Shown here: positions 1 through 11,300 of the stretch, in pieces
Layout of the letters: each line of letters starts with the position of its first letter
Position numbering within the stretch: the stretch's first letter is position 1
Source of the DNA: Antitrichia curtipendula
Lineage: Eukaryota > Streptophyta > Bryopsida > Hypnales > Leucodontaceae
Assembly (NCBI GenBank): GCA_951230915.1
Contig: OX579635.1
Location: 31,248,001 to 31,312,000, forward strand
Reading direction: 5' to 3'
DNA: 64,000 nt
Translations under genes and position numbers: made by a program
The notes under the pieces: model-generated
Seen by the model: the letters and a program-made list of their open reading frames with translations, nothing else
What the model was told of the DNA's origin: nothing
Database searches by the model: none

Positions 1-421
1 ATTGTTAATGCATGATTGTTAATGCATGATTGTTGAATGCTTGCAATCTTTTATGACAAATCTCTTATACTTTTTGTTTGAAAATAGTTAATCCATTTTC
101 AATGCAATCACCATTGAAAATGAATACACTATTTCCAAACAGAGGTAGTATTATTTACTTGCTTTGTTTCAATGCTTGTGTTCTTTATTGCAAAAGTATA
201 CAACTCTTCACGCACTATGTTTCAATGTTTTGTCTTCATTTATTGTAAAAAATTTATATTACAAGATGACTCCTTGAACACATGCGCAAGAACACTACAT
301 TGATTTGGACAATAATCTGTTGATTTCTTACGTACAATACATGTACCCACTCATCCAAATGTTGGCAACAAATTCAACCAACAAATGGGGAAAATTCATG
401 CAGCAATGCATACCTACAAGG

Positions 422-439
422 AAACCCTAAACCCTAAAC
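422..439. repeat. Telomere-like (telo-box) motif
   Basis: Two and a half units of the plant telomere heptamer (AAACCCTAAACCCTAAAC). Such telo-boxes also occur in plant promoters, but no gene start is visible beside this one, so a function is not claimed. Confidence 0.5.
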
Positions 440-737
440 TAAGCTTTACAAAAAACTTCTAATCGCAATCCACACTAGATTTATTCTCCAATTTCGTCAC
501 TTGCCAACTCAATCTAGCTGACCAGACATCACGTATGCTTGGATCGACACAAAGAATATAACCTTGTTGTACCATCAAAACACACCAACACCGCTGCAAC
601 TAGCCAATATTGTACTAGAGGGTGGGCAACTCATGGCACGTCCTGCCACACAAGCGACTACAAGTCAAGCATGGCAAGGTGTGTCCTATAGATGTGTGCA
701 GAATGCGCCCTTAGTTGCCCACTCTCTGGCGTTGGTG

Positions 738-882
738 TTAAGATTACGGGGTGCGTATTCAACAAAAGTCAAAATTGGCAAAGCAATCCTATTCTCTTGG
801 CATAATCGGCAGGCTTGAAAACTAACCGATTCTGTAATCTAATCAAGCTTGATATGAGCCAAATACGCACCCCTAATCTTAA
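738..882. mobile_element. Small TIR element (MITE-like), 145 bp, TTAA at both ends
   Basis: Near-perfect inverted termini: GTTAAGATTACGGGGTGCG on the left and its complement, with one base missing, on the right. Both ends carry TTAA. No coding capacity. The inner sequence is unlike the common TTAACCCC family in this window, so it may be a different family with the same target preference, or TTAA may simply be part of its terminus. Confidence 0.55.
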
Positions 883-885
883 CAA

Positions 886-1857
886 TAGAATTGTATAGTA
901 GGTAGTCACACTTACAGATACCAACTAAAGTTCTTTTCAGCTCAACAAAGACCTCAACCCAAGCACTTCATTACAACGTCCTCGATCAGATGTGGTCTGT
1001 ATAATCATAAAATCCCGAACCCAGTCGATCACTCACAAGTTGAACTCAAGTTTCCTGAACGACTCAAAATCCACAGTACTGTAGCAATCCCATGTATTGT
1101 ACAGACAGACGGTTTATTATCTCAGCGTGGAAGAATAAATCCTAATCAATATCATATGTGGATCGGAGCGCCTACAAGTCAAGGACTAAGTAAGTGATTA
1201 ATTAATGGCATGCAAGCTAGCACTGATTTGCTACTGCTGCTGCTACTGCCCGCGCCATGCCCACGTCTGCTTGAATGGGCAGGCACCAACGCTCACTACC
1301 TGATGGGGCTGCGCGCCTTCTTATTCAAGTCAGGCTTGCATGCATACATTGGAAGGCTCGCTCGCTCGGTCGCTCACTATCCTTCCCTAGCTCCCTGTAA
1401 AATTGAATCTCTAATTCAATCCAACTTATGTACCTCGTCGATGGCGCGCTCGATCAAGTTACGTACACTTTTCGATCAAGACGGGGCCGTAATTTAGTTA
1501 CCGCCCCTTCCTAGCTTCTCAACCTTGGCGTGTCATTAAATTTACACTTGAAGCTTCGTATCATGCAGCACCCGGAACACCAATCCTCATCTTGGAGTGA
1601 CTGATCGTAAGTAATCGATGAATTACCACTTAGTTTCTAATCCACTCATCTTCTGCCAAATATATCGGGTAACGATCAAATTCACCCCCCGGCCCCCGTC
1701 AATGGATCCAAGCTAGCTTCCCCCACGGCTGATCGAGTAAAAAGGGTAGTGCGTAGTTCCCTCAACACAACCCAAGTACCCATTATCAAATCCAAATTCC
1801 TGAACGCAAAACATGAATAATTAGGGTTGCCTGAGAGCGAAGCTTGCTGAGCTGCAC
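886..1857. other. Gene-poor flank downstream of the P450
   Basis: No convincing coding region. Short open frames here lack recognisable domains. The part next to 1858 should contain the 3' UTR of the minus-strand P450, but I see no unambiguous polyadenylation signal. Confidence 0.5.
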
Positions 1858-4779
1858 TTAGGGATCGGCTATAATCGGTTGCGGCAAGGAGGTCTGCTGC
1901 GTTTGTGGGTTTCGCGAGTTCAGGGTGACTCGCAGACCGTGCTTCATGAACAGCGTCAGCGAGAGCTTGTATTCGACGGGGTGGCCGGGAACCAGCTTCA
2001 CGTGAAAGTGGCGCAGCACGGCGCTGGCCACGGACTTCATCTGCAGATACGCCAGCTCCTTGCCCAGGCACAAGCGCGGACCGGCGTTGAAAACCGCGTA
2101 CTTGAACGGAGACTCGGGAGTGAAAGCGCCGTTGCGCAGCCAGCGCTCGGGACGGTACTCCAGGCAGTCCTTGCCCCAAATGTTCTCCATGCGACCCATC
2201 GAGTAGATGGAATACATCAGTCGCGCGCCCTTGCGCACCACTGTGCCGTCGGGCAACACGTCGTCCGCCGTCACGTCCTTGTTGTCGATGGGCACCGAAG
2301 GGTACAGACGCATCGACTCCGACAGCGCTGCGTGCAGATAGTCCAGCTGCTTCAGCTCCTCGAAGCTCAGCGACGACGCCGACGGCTGCTGCTGCCCGTC
2401 GGCACCAGCGATCTCGCGCAGCGCCAGCGTGGCCTCGATCTCGTGCAGGATGCGCGCCTCCACGGCGGGGTGCTGCGTGATGAGGAAGAAGAACCACGAC
2501 AGCGCGATGGCCGTGGTGTCGCGCCCCGCCAGAATGAAGTTGGTGGTCACGTCGCGCAAAAACTTGTCCGTGTACGGCTGGCCCGTGTGATCCGCGCCCT
2601 GCATGAAGCGCGACAGCAGGTCGCCCGGGAAGTCCGTCGCCTTCGCTTGCTGAAGCTTCAGCTGTGAGAGCTCCTTGCGACGCTCCGTGATGACGTCCGC
2701 GGCGAAGCGGTCGATCACTCCGATGGCCTGCGCCAGGCGGCCTTCCATGCCCCAGCCCATCGCCCGCTGCGCGCGCCAGAAGATCTCGGGCACCACCATG
2801 CGCGTGAGTGTGCCCTCCGTGGCCAGGTCGAAGGCCTGCGCGAACGGCACGGCGGGCAGTCCCGGCGCCAGGCATCCCGGGTCCACGCCGAAGCCGACCA
2901 TGCAAATGTTGTCGAACGTGTAGCGCAAAAACAGATCCTGGAAGTCGATCGGAGCTCTGCGTGCACGCAACATTCCACATTTTGCTAGGGATTCAGACTT
3001 AATTTGTGAAATTTCAGATATCAACAGGTGCATGTCGCGGGTCATCAGGTATGACTGTACAACAAATTTCATCGGAGGGTGTGTTCGTACGGCAGCCAGC
3101 TAGCATATGATTGTTCGCCTCTGACTCGATCGAATCATTCATTCTCAGAAAAAACTAGAAAAAAAAAAATCAATTGGCAGGGAAGAAGCGCCCTGCCTCG
3201 TTTCTTTCTTGCTCGACATGACACAGACCGCTGAAGTTGACTCATTCAGGAAAGCCTTCTGAAGTCTGATGATCAAGTGAGTACCTGGATTTGGCGAATT
3301 CATGAAGGACTGGCAAGAGCCGCTCCTGCACCGAGCTCCTATTGGACCTCACCATGAGATCCCGCAGAGTGCGAGTGCTGAATTCCAGGCTCGCCGTCTT
3401 GCGTTGCATCCTCCACAAGTCGTGGTCCGTATTGAAAATCCCTTGGCCCAGCAGGTCGTGTGACGGGTACGTGAAGTGCCTCCCCTTTGGATAGTTCACG
3501 AAGTTCGTCTTCAAGACATACTCCAAGTTCTCAGGCCTGTCAACATCACCGAGAATCATTCGTAAGAATGTCGAACTACTCAGTCACGTATTATAAATTC
3601 CCTCTCACGCAATTTTAATCCTACTTGAATGAGTTTAGCTGTACTTCCTATCTATAAGACAGCACACGACACTAATTCCTACCAGCTTCAGCTAGTTTAT
3701 ATCGTAAGGTAATAAATCTACTAATTCCAGTTTCAATATCTTAAGTATGGATCATTTCCTTCATCTTAACGAAACCAAACGCAAACTAAGCCATGCACCA
3801 TCCCTTAATTGGTACCAACATTACTGCATTCGAACTTTACTACAGAATCCCCTCCAGAAACGAATGACGAAAGTTTCAAGCAAATACCTCCCAGTCCCTC
3901 TCTTTCAGAAACCTAACTTGAAACCCGAAAATGACCAGATCTTGCCTGCGTACGAAAAGACTGTATACAGCTCCAGCTGCAATCTCTTAGGCAAGTAAGA
4001 TCGTATGATTCCACTAAATTCAATTTCCCCATCATATTGAACCGTAAAACAGCAATCAAATGGAGCGTACTTATCCATGTCCGTAATTAATTCGCACTAT
4101 CTATTCGCATTAACTACTCATTAATGACCTGAACGGGACTGAACTGAAAACGATCAACCACCTACTGCAGCTGGAATTGATTAAAGTATCCTGTTCAGAG
4201 AACTCCGTAGGCAATCACTGATCTAGTGTAAAACCCGACATGCCAAAATGGACAAATGCTTCTACCTAGACGAGGTGCTGACATTCTGGAGGAAAAGGAA
4301 TGGGAAGAAATGGGGATCGAGAAGTCTGAAAACCGATCACAAAAAGATCGAAAATTCATATCATATTTATGTTCCCTGGACAGCATATCAAAGTCTATTG
4401 AATTGCAGCACCACAGCTAGCTAGCCAGCGGCCATACTTACCTGCAGGTGGCCACGGCCGTCAAGCACGTGCACTTCGGCGCAATGGAAGTGTAAGTGCC
4501 GTTGTGCTTCACCAGCATGTCAGTCGTCCAGTCGTGCATGCGCGGCAGGTTCCACAGAAACTGAGGCATGGTCCCGAAAATGGGCCAAACGATGGGACCC
4601 TTCACGCGGCCATACTTCAGCACATGCCACGCCAGGAAAGAAACCAACAACGTCACCACCACTTGCGCCGTCACGGAAGAATCCAAAGGCAGCAGGCCCA
4701 GCGTCGCGGCTCCTCGCGGCTGGCCATGGAAGGCCGCCTGCGTGAAATTCTCCGAACTGCATTTCGCCATGGTCGCCAT
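1858..4779 (-). CDS. CYP86: CYP86-family cytochrome P450 (CYP86B-like fatty acid omega-hydroxylase), three exons
   Basis: Spliced minus-strand gene with exons 4779-4442, 3536-3285 and 2956-1858, giving 562 residues, normal for CYP86. Both introns (905 and 328 bp) have GT donors and AG acceptors, and each interrupts an arginine codon after its second base. Joining them restores family sequence (VATCRPENLE and AKSRAPIDFQ). Visible landmarks: hydrophobic anchor at about 36-54, KGP hinge near 60, I-helix AGRDTT at 340-345, K-helix ESMR at 410-413, PERW at 466-469, and haem loop FNAGPRLCLG at 486-495 with Cys493. Segments such as FGVDPGCL and GRMENIWGKDCLEYRPERWL resemble CYP86B more than CYP86A. 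Known family role: ER-bound NADPH-dependent omega-hydroxylation of long or very-long-chain fatty acids for suberin or cutin. No lesion is seen. Exons are strikingly GC-rich for this AT-rich region. The subfamily and substrate are inferred. Confidence 0.92.
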
Positions 4780-6050
4780 GTCGCTTCAAGCTGCTGCCAA
4801 GGAAATTAACCAACAACCAAGCTAATGCTGAAAGCTCACTGAGCTAGAGGCAGTAGATCAATGCTCGCATATCCTCATCAGTCCAAGCCGTCCACTCCAC
4901 TCTCAGCACACAATGCGCGTGCCCAGGTGTGAAACTCTCCAGTCTTCCTACCAAGTGCACCTGAACACAAAATGCTAGCTCCACCAAACGCCTCAAAGGC
5001 GACACCTGATCAAGCTCCCAGCTGAGGAACTCAACTCACACGCCCTCACCTCCGATTGCACGCCTCCCTCCAAACATTCTGCTACTGAAAAAAATACCAA
5101 GCTGTGCAGAGCTCAGCTTGCTCCTCAGTCACCCACTCACCCACTCACTCACGCACTCACTCAAGTGCCTCTGACCCGTTTCATGTCGCTACGGACTCGC
5201 AGTAACTGCCATCTCCTCCTTCCACAAACACACGAACGAGCTCAGATCTATTCCTGCTCCACAAGGAACCAAGAGCTAGAGACACAAACCTTGGGAAAAC
5301 TACTTACGGGTTCCTTCCTTCCAGCGAACACGAAGAATGACAACGTACAACTGAGCCCCTGGGGCGCGGCCTTCTTTTCCTCTCAGACAACTGCGTGAGG
5401 GAGTGATCAGTAGCTGCACAAGCAGTTACAAACTTTAAGGTGAGACTGGAATTACGGGGCTCCTAGCTAGCACGCTCTCACCAGCTGGGAAACGGGGAGC
5501 GGTATTGGAAAGGAGGCTCCAATACAACGCTGCACTGGGAGCATTCAAATGGCTGCTGTCCAGGGGTCTGTGTCTGGGGAGCAGCTGGGCTCATTAATTG
5601 ATGGTCACCACTGATGACTCATGCACCAACAGTGGCAGGGAGCTCCTCTGGGAAGTGCGGACTGCGGACTGAGTTCATTCATATGAAAAACTACAATTGC
5701 AGTTGTGGGTTTATGTACAGCTACCCTGGAAGGGGGAGGGGGTCGGGGTCTGCCAACTCAGCCTTAGTGACGTGTCACACAAAGTGAGTGGGTGGCAAGG
5801 GGGCGGTGTTGGCGAAGTTGGATGTGAACGAGGCAAGATTAGAAACTTGGGAGTAGACGAGGGTAAGGTAAGGTAAGGTATGTTCTAAAACCGCCTGTAT
5901 TCTAAATGCGACCCCTATCTGGGAATGAGTGACACGTTGCTTGAAATATCTATTATTGTTAATGATGAGTTAGGTCGGCTTAAATGGTTGCTTTAAAAGC
6001 AGACTACCTTAAGTAGTTTGCTGATTTTGTGAGCTTAGGGGCACTTATTC
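4780..6050. other. Upstream region of the P450, no second gene seen
   Basis: Contains the presumed promoter and 5' UTR of the minus-strand P450. I cannot place a convincing TATA box. Low-complexity patches are a CACT/CACC-rich stretch at about 5128-5165 and GGTAA pentamers at about 5864-5880. Open frames here have no recognisable domain. Confidence 0.5.
5128..5165. repeat. CACT/CACCCA-rich microsatellite
   Basis: Imperfect run of CACTCAC and CACCCAC units about 350 bp upstream of the P450 start codon. Confidence 0.7.
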
Positions 6051-6052
6051 AC

Positions 6053-6698
6053 TATGTGGAGCCCTAGGCATCAAAATGTGTTATGCATTTAGATGGGATT
6101 CAGAACAGTTGTTGTTGTTTGTATATTTGAAATTAACTATGTGGAGCCCTACACATCAAAACGTGCCATATGGTTTGACAGGATTTTGAGCGATTTTGGT
6201 GTTGTTTGAATAATTATGTGAAATTCACTACGTGGAGCCTTGATCATCAAATTGTACCATATATGTGGTTTGGTGGGATTCCAAGCATTCAATGTGTTGT
6301 TTGTGTATGTGAAAGTATTAACTATGTGGAACCCGAGGCATCAAAATGTACCATATGGTTTGGTGGGATTTCAAGCATTCAATGTGTTGTTTGTGTATGT
6401 GAAAGTATTAACTATGCGGAGCCCGAGGCATCAAAATGTACCATATGGTTTGGTGGGATTCCGAGCATTCAATGGTGTTGTTTGTGTATTTGAAATTAAC
6501 TACGTAGAACCCTATCCATTGAAATGTGCCATATGGTTTGACAAGATTCTAAGCAATTTTGGTGTTGTTTGAGTATTTGAAATTCATTACATAGAGCCCT
6601 GATCATCAAATTGTACTGTACATGTGGTTTGGTGGGATTCCAAGCATTCAATGGTGTTGTTTGTGTATGTGAAATAATTGACTATGTGAAGCCAAAGG
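6053..6698. repeat. ~90-bp satellite array with ~360-bp higher-order period
   Basis: About eight diverged units begin with ACTATGTGGAGCCC-like sequence near 6053, 6137, 6228, 6323, 6412, 6499, 6588 and 6680 (spacing 84-95 bp). Units four positions apart are most alike (6137 with 6499, 6228 with 6588), which gives a second period of about 360 bp. Open frames through this array are repeat artefacts. Confidence 0.8.
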
Positions 6699-6770
6699 CA
6701 CCAAAATGTGCACCAAAATGTGCATCGAAATGTGCATCGAAATGTGCATCGAAGTGTGCATCGAAATGTG
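6699..6770. repeat. 12-bp minisatellite grown from the satellite unit
   Basis: Six tandem 12-bp units, CACCAAAATGTG twice and then CATCGAAATGTG-like four times. They are an expansion of the CATCAAAATGTG segment found inside each ~90-bp unit of the array to the left. Confidence 0.85.
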
Positions 6771-7299
6771 CATTGAAGGTTGCTGTTGTTTGTGTATACG
6801 AAATTAGTGAGTGCAGTAGGACATGGGAGCCATTGCATTGTCTGAGTTCGGAGGTATTGTACAGTATAAACCGTTGGGTCGAGAGTTACATCATTACCTT
6901 ACATCCGATGTCGTTGTCCCACGCGTATGCAAGGAGACTCCGAAAGTGGACACATTAAGCTAGTTATGTGCCTGATAAGTTAGTCGACGTGCTGGGCCAC
7001 ACCTGCAGGTTTGGTATGGAGAAGGCTCCGTTTTCACACAGAGGGAGGAGTGTGAGGCTAAACTAAAAGGGTACTACAGTGAGGAGTCTCTCAAAAAGTC
7101 AACATGTATTGTAGATCCTCTGGTTTGAGAGGAGACTCAGGGATTAAGTTGGCTTACACATGTGATGGATTTGTGGGAGACCTTGATTAGGAAGTTTGGT
7201 AAGTAGGACACACTTGGACCTTGAGTTTCAATTGTTGGGAGACTTGTTCTTTCCCCTTGTTTGCAATGCAAACGAACATCCTCACTCCTCAGTATCTTC

Positions 7300-8350
7300 T
7301 TAACCCCTGAAGTCTCTCAAGGCCATTTCTCCTGTCAAAAACCACCCCCAAACTGCCACTTCTGCTGCGTTCATTCAAGAAAATAGAAAAATTGTTATTT
7401 GTAAAATCTAACCATAGGATCTTGTACTTCACTTGTCTTAGATCATGTGGTAAAATTTTCATGAAGTTTGACCGTACAGATTGCAAGATATTAGCATTTA
7501 AAGTTGGAAAAATGGTTTTTTTCAACATTGGCCTGCAATTTCAGATGACTTTGACTGTCATTTGTAGAAAAATTTGCACTATGGACTTTGAATTAAAAAA
7601 AAAAAATTATGTTGAAGAATTGAGTTGCAAGACTAGGAATTTTTTCCTTAAAAGCACACACTTGGTTTTCATTCTTTAAAAAATTGTTGACAAGAAGTAG
7701 GTTCAAGATTGAATGAAAAAATAAAAATCGTTGATAGCTCTAAGATGGAATTGAAACACAATAATTCCAACAATGAGATTATTCTTTCAAGCAAACTTAA
7801 CCATGTCAAACAATTTTTTTCTAAAAAATTATGATAACTGCATTCAAAAATGAATTCTATAAATTATTTTTTCAAGAAGATGCTTAGATTGCCCAAAAAA
7901 CAAAATTGTCTTTAACTTTCTAATCAATAGTCCAAAGCTTCACATGTAGACAAAAATATTTTATTTGAGGAAAAAAAATTGCAAGTTTTATTTCAACTTT
8001 TTATGGTTTCTTGGTACTAACTGCCAACCCCCATTTTTAGCTTAGGGAGGCATAACTTTTGCTTTGGATCACTAATTGAAAAAAAAATTATATCCCTAAA
8101 AAGCTATTGTATTTTACTATCTTCAAAAAAAAGTTTCAAAAAATCACAATGAAAATTGAGACCATAAAAAACTACCCAAAATCCAATTTGTCCCCTGAGG
8201 CTATAATGGGACAGTTGGATTTGATTAAAAAAAAGATTTGTGAAGACCATGTGAGGATTCTTATTTTGTACAATTTAAACTTTGCTATAACCTCAATGGA
8301 CCCCATTTTTAAGACAAATGGTAGCTTCTCATTGGATGACAAGAGGCTTG
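7300..8350 (-). mobile_element. TTAA-family element, one clear end
   Basis: Starts TTAACCCCTGAAG and shares internal blocks, in reverse orientation, with the copy at 14325-15249 (for example the ATTGAAACACAATAATTCCAA region near 7750). The far end is degraded, so the right boundary is approximate. No transposase frame. Confidence 0.6.
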
Positions 8351-11300
8351 TTCATTTCCATATTGTATAGGTGCTTTTAGCATTGCAATGCCCTCCATTT
8401 AATCTATTAAGAACTGGTTGACCACTTTTTAGTTGAAATTGACATTTTTTTATTGGTAGCCAAAGTTCTAGAATGAATTTGGATATGGACAAAAGAAGAT
8501 GGGTGTAGGGAATTGAGAACCAAATGCATCGGACAAAAATCAAGACAATTTGTGCTAGCATCAAGTTTGAAGGTTGAAAACGAACATAATATTAGCTGAA
8601 AATACAAAAATCAACAAAAATCAATTGATGTAGAATTTGTCATGCATTTACTGTAGAGTCTCAAGTATTTACTCCAATTCCATTGGTATGGTCAGATCTC
8701 TAGAATGTATCATGGTTTGGTATTTTTTTTCATGTTCAACCTAAGACTAGAAAACGTTTTGTTTGTCTTCAGAATCAACCATGGTCCTTAATGAATTACA
8801 AAGTTAACACTTAATTGGGTATAGTTGACCAAGATCCATCTATCCAATATTGAAGTTATGTCTGGGGATGTGAAAGCATATGCCTATAATAAAAAATAAA
8901 ATCCCTTACTACTTGCGTGATTTGGCATGTATTTTTTCCTAACAATGCTTAGCTTTTACATGGCATGTAAATTTTATTATAGGCTTTGGTGCAAAGGGGA
9001 GATCTTTACATTGTTAAAAGCTACATTTCCAGTGGATGTAAAGAATTCTGAAAAGGGTCATACTTGAAAAGTGAGTAAATGCTCTTGCGATAAATCTTTT
9101 GTATGATAATATAGTTTCTTGTTCTTAGTAAAACTAACTAAAAGTTCTTAGAAAACACTTCAAGCTAAGTATTTTTTTGTAATTATTCAATGAGTGATGA
9201 ATGGTAGAATTGTATGCACTGCGTATCTAAATCTCTGCAACTATTTGGAAATCCTAAAATGCATTATAATATATGACAATGTCAAGTTAGATGAAGTTTA
9301 TTTCAAATGCAATGATGTGAGATTTGATGAATATAAATTATTCATCAATTGTTCCCTATTTCTTCCTAAATTGAAATTTATTCTTTGAGTTTGGATATTT
9401 AATATCTATAAATTACATATCTTTAGTAATAAGTTTTTGTATTTGATTATAATTGTATATTTCATCCGTGCAAAATATAAAAGTGAATTGCAAAGATGAG
9501 AATATCATTAATTTTTCAAATTATAAATTTTTAAATTAAAAAACTATTGTCTTTATTCTTTACTTCTAAACAAATAATTGACTATTATGATTTTATTTTA
9601 GAATATTATAATCCAAAGATCATCATATTTAAAATTCATAGGATGAGAGTTTCTTAAAACGGTATCCAAATAAGTTGTTTGAAAAGTGTCTAGAATCCGT
9701 TTTGGCTTTGTAGAAATTTTGGTTAAGATTTCTTCTTGCAACAAACCACTAGAGCTCCAACCATTTGGTCTTTAAGATTTTTTGATTCTTTATACTTACA
9801 ACTGCACAATCCTTGAAGTCTTCCGATTTTCCATAGTAACATGTATAGCACTTGACAAGAATACCATGTTGCCATTAATTCTTCATGTTTATAAGTGTAT
9901 GGCTTTGTTACATGTGGATGGTCAAGTGGGTCAACTAAAAAAGAATAAAATAGAACTTAGAAATTATTTTGGAACTTTTAGTAATTTTAAAATTCTTGTC
10001 TAATCTTAGATTAAGTATAATTTAAATTTGTTCAAAGTAACTTCTACATGTTTTCATGTGTGTCTTAAATGGTGACCTTATTAATAACATTCTTCCTTCT
10101 TTAATATATTGTACATTTGGAAACATGTCCCATATTCCATTTTGGATTTAAATATATTTTATACCCCCAAATTTAAAAACTATAACCAAGCCTATTTCTC
10201 TTCCCAACTATCCTTGAAATAAGCTCTTGTATTCAAAAACCATAACAAAATTCTCCCTCTCTCTATATACACACACACACTCACTCACTCACTCACTTAA
10301 GTTCACAATTTCAAATGATATAGAATATTTAATGTTTCTAAAACCTGTACAAATCCTTCTATATCCATCAAATATGTATGTCGATAAATTATATTTGTAT
10401 ATTTGTGTGTGGGATAGGAAATGTGGACACCGCATAGTTGGCTATTTTGGAGTGATAATTATATTAATAGTATAGAAAAGAAAATAACAAATGTCTTGCC
10501 TTCTAGGCAAAAATCACAAAATGACATGGCTATGTATGAATGATTGGCATAATGAATCTATAAAAAATATGCCATAATTATAAAAAAATCATTTCATTTC
10601 AAAAAATTTAAGATCAATAATTTTTGAAGTTGTGAATTTTCATGTCATTGCAATACTACTTATAATATATTAAATGATAATAAGACTCATCTGGAGACTG
10701 TAGTAAATGAAAATTTAATATTAGGTGACTAGCCATGTCTCAGGAACACAAGAAGCAAGGTCAATGCGTTTGTAATTTGATGGCATGGATTCAAATCATA
10801 TATGACCACTACTTATGACATTGGATATTGTCCCTATTTTGAGGTAAATGACACGAATTTCATTTGGTCTAATTTAATTTAGGTAGAAGTTGGTTACTTT
10901 CCATACTTCTTTTGTGAATATTATATATTAGAGGTATTTTATTGTGTTGTGATGGATTTCTCTAACTGCTCTTGCGAGTAGGTGTTGTTTGAGTCTTAGG
11001 TGTTCTATTACATTTATAGTCTTTAAGTTCCTTTGGCATCGTTTGAAGATGACTCCTCTAACTCTAGTTGTGATAGTTTGTAGTAGTGCAAATTTCTGTC
11101 TTTAATTTGGGATGTTTTTAGATAGCATTTGATATTTGTTCTCTATAGAAGTAATGGCTTCTCTTGTATATCTATCATATCTTGACAATGTTATGTAAAT
11201 TCCACAAATTGTGTTATAATTTTGGCTTTTGATTGTGTGGGTAGCCAGTCAATTTTTGGTTGTTTAATACTAGAAGTATATTTGTTTTTTTTGTTGCTTG

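Noticed and set aside
1682..2980. Second long minus-strand frame (432 codons) and a plus-strand 262-codon frame over the P450 exon
   Set aside because: Both overlap the CYP86 exon 3 frame, which carries all the P450 motifs. They are GC-rich shadow frames.
6206..6958. Cysteine-rich or repeated peptides encoded in the 6.2-6.9 kb region
   Set aside because: They are translations of the ~90-bp satellite and 12-bp minisatellite, present in several frames.
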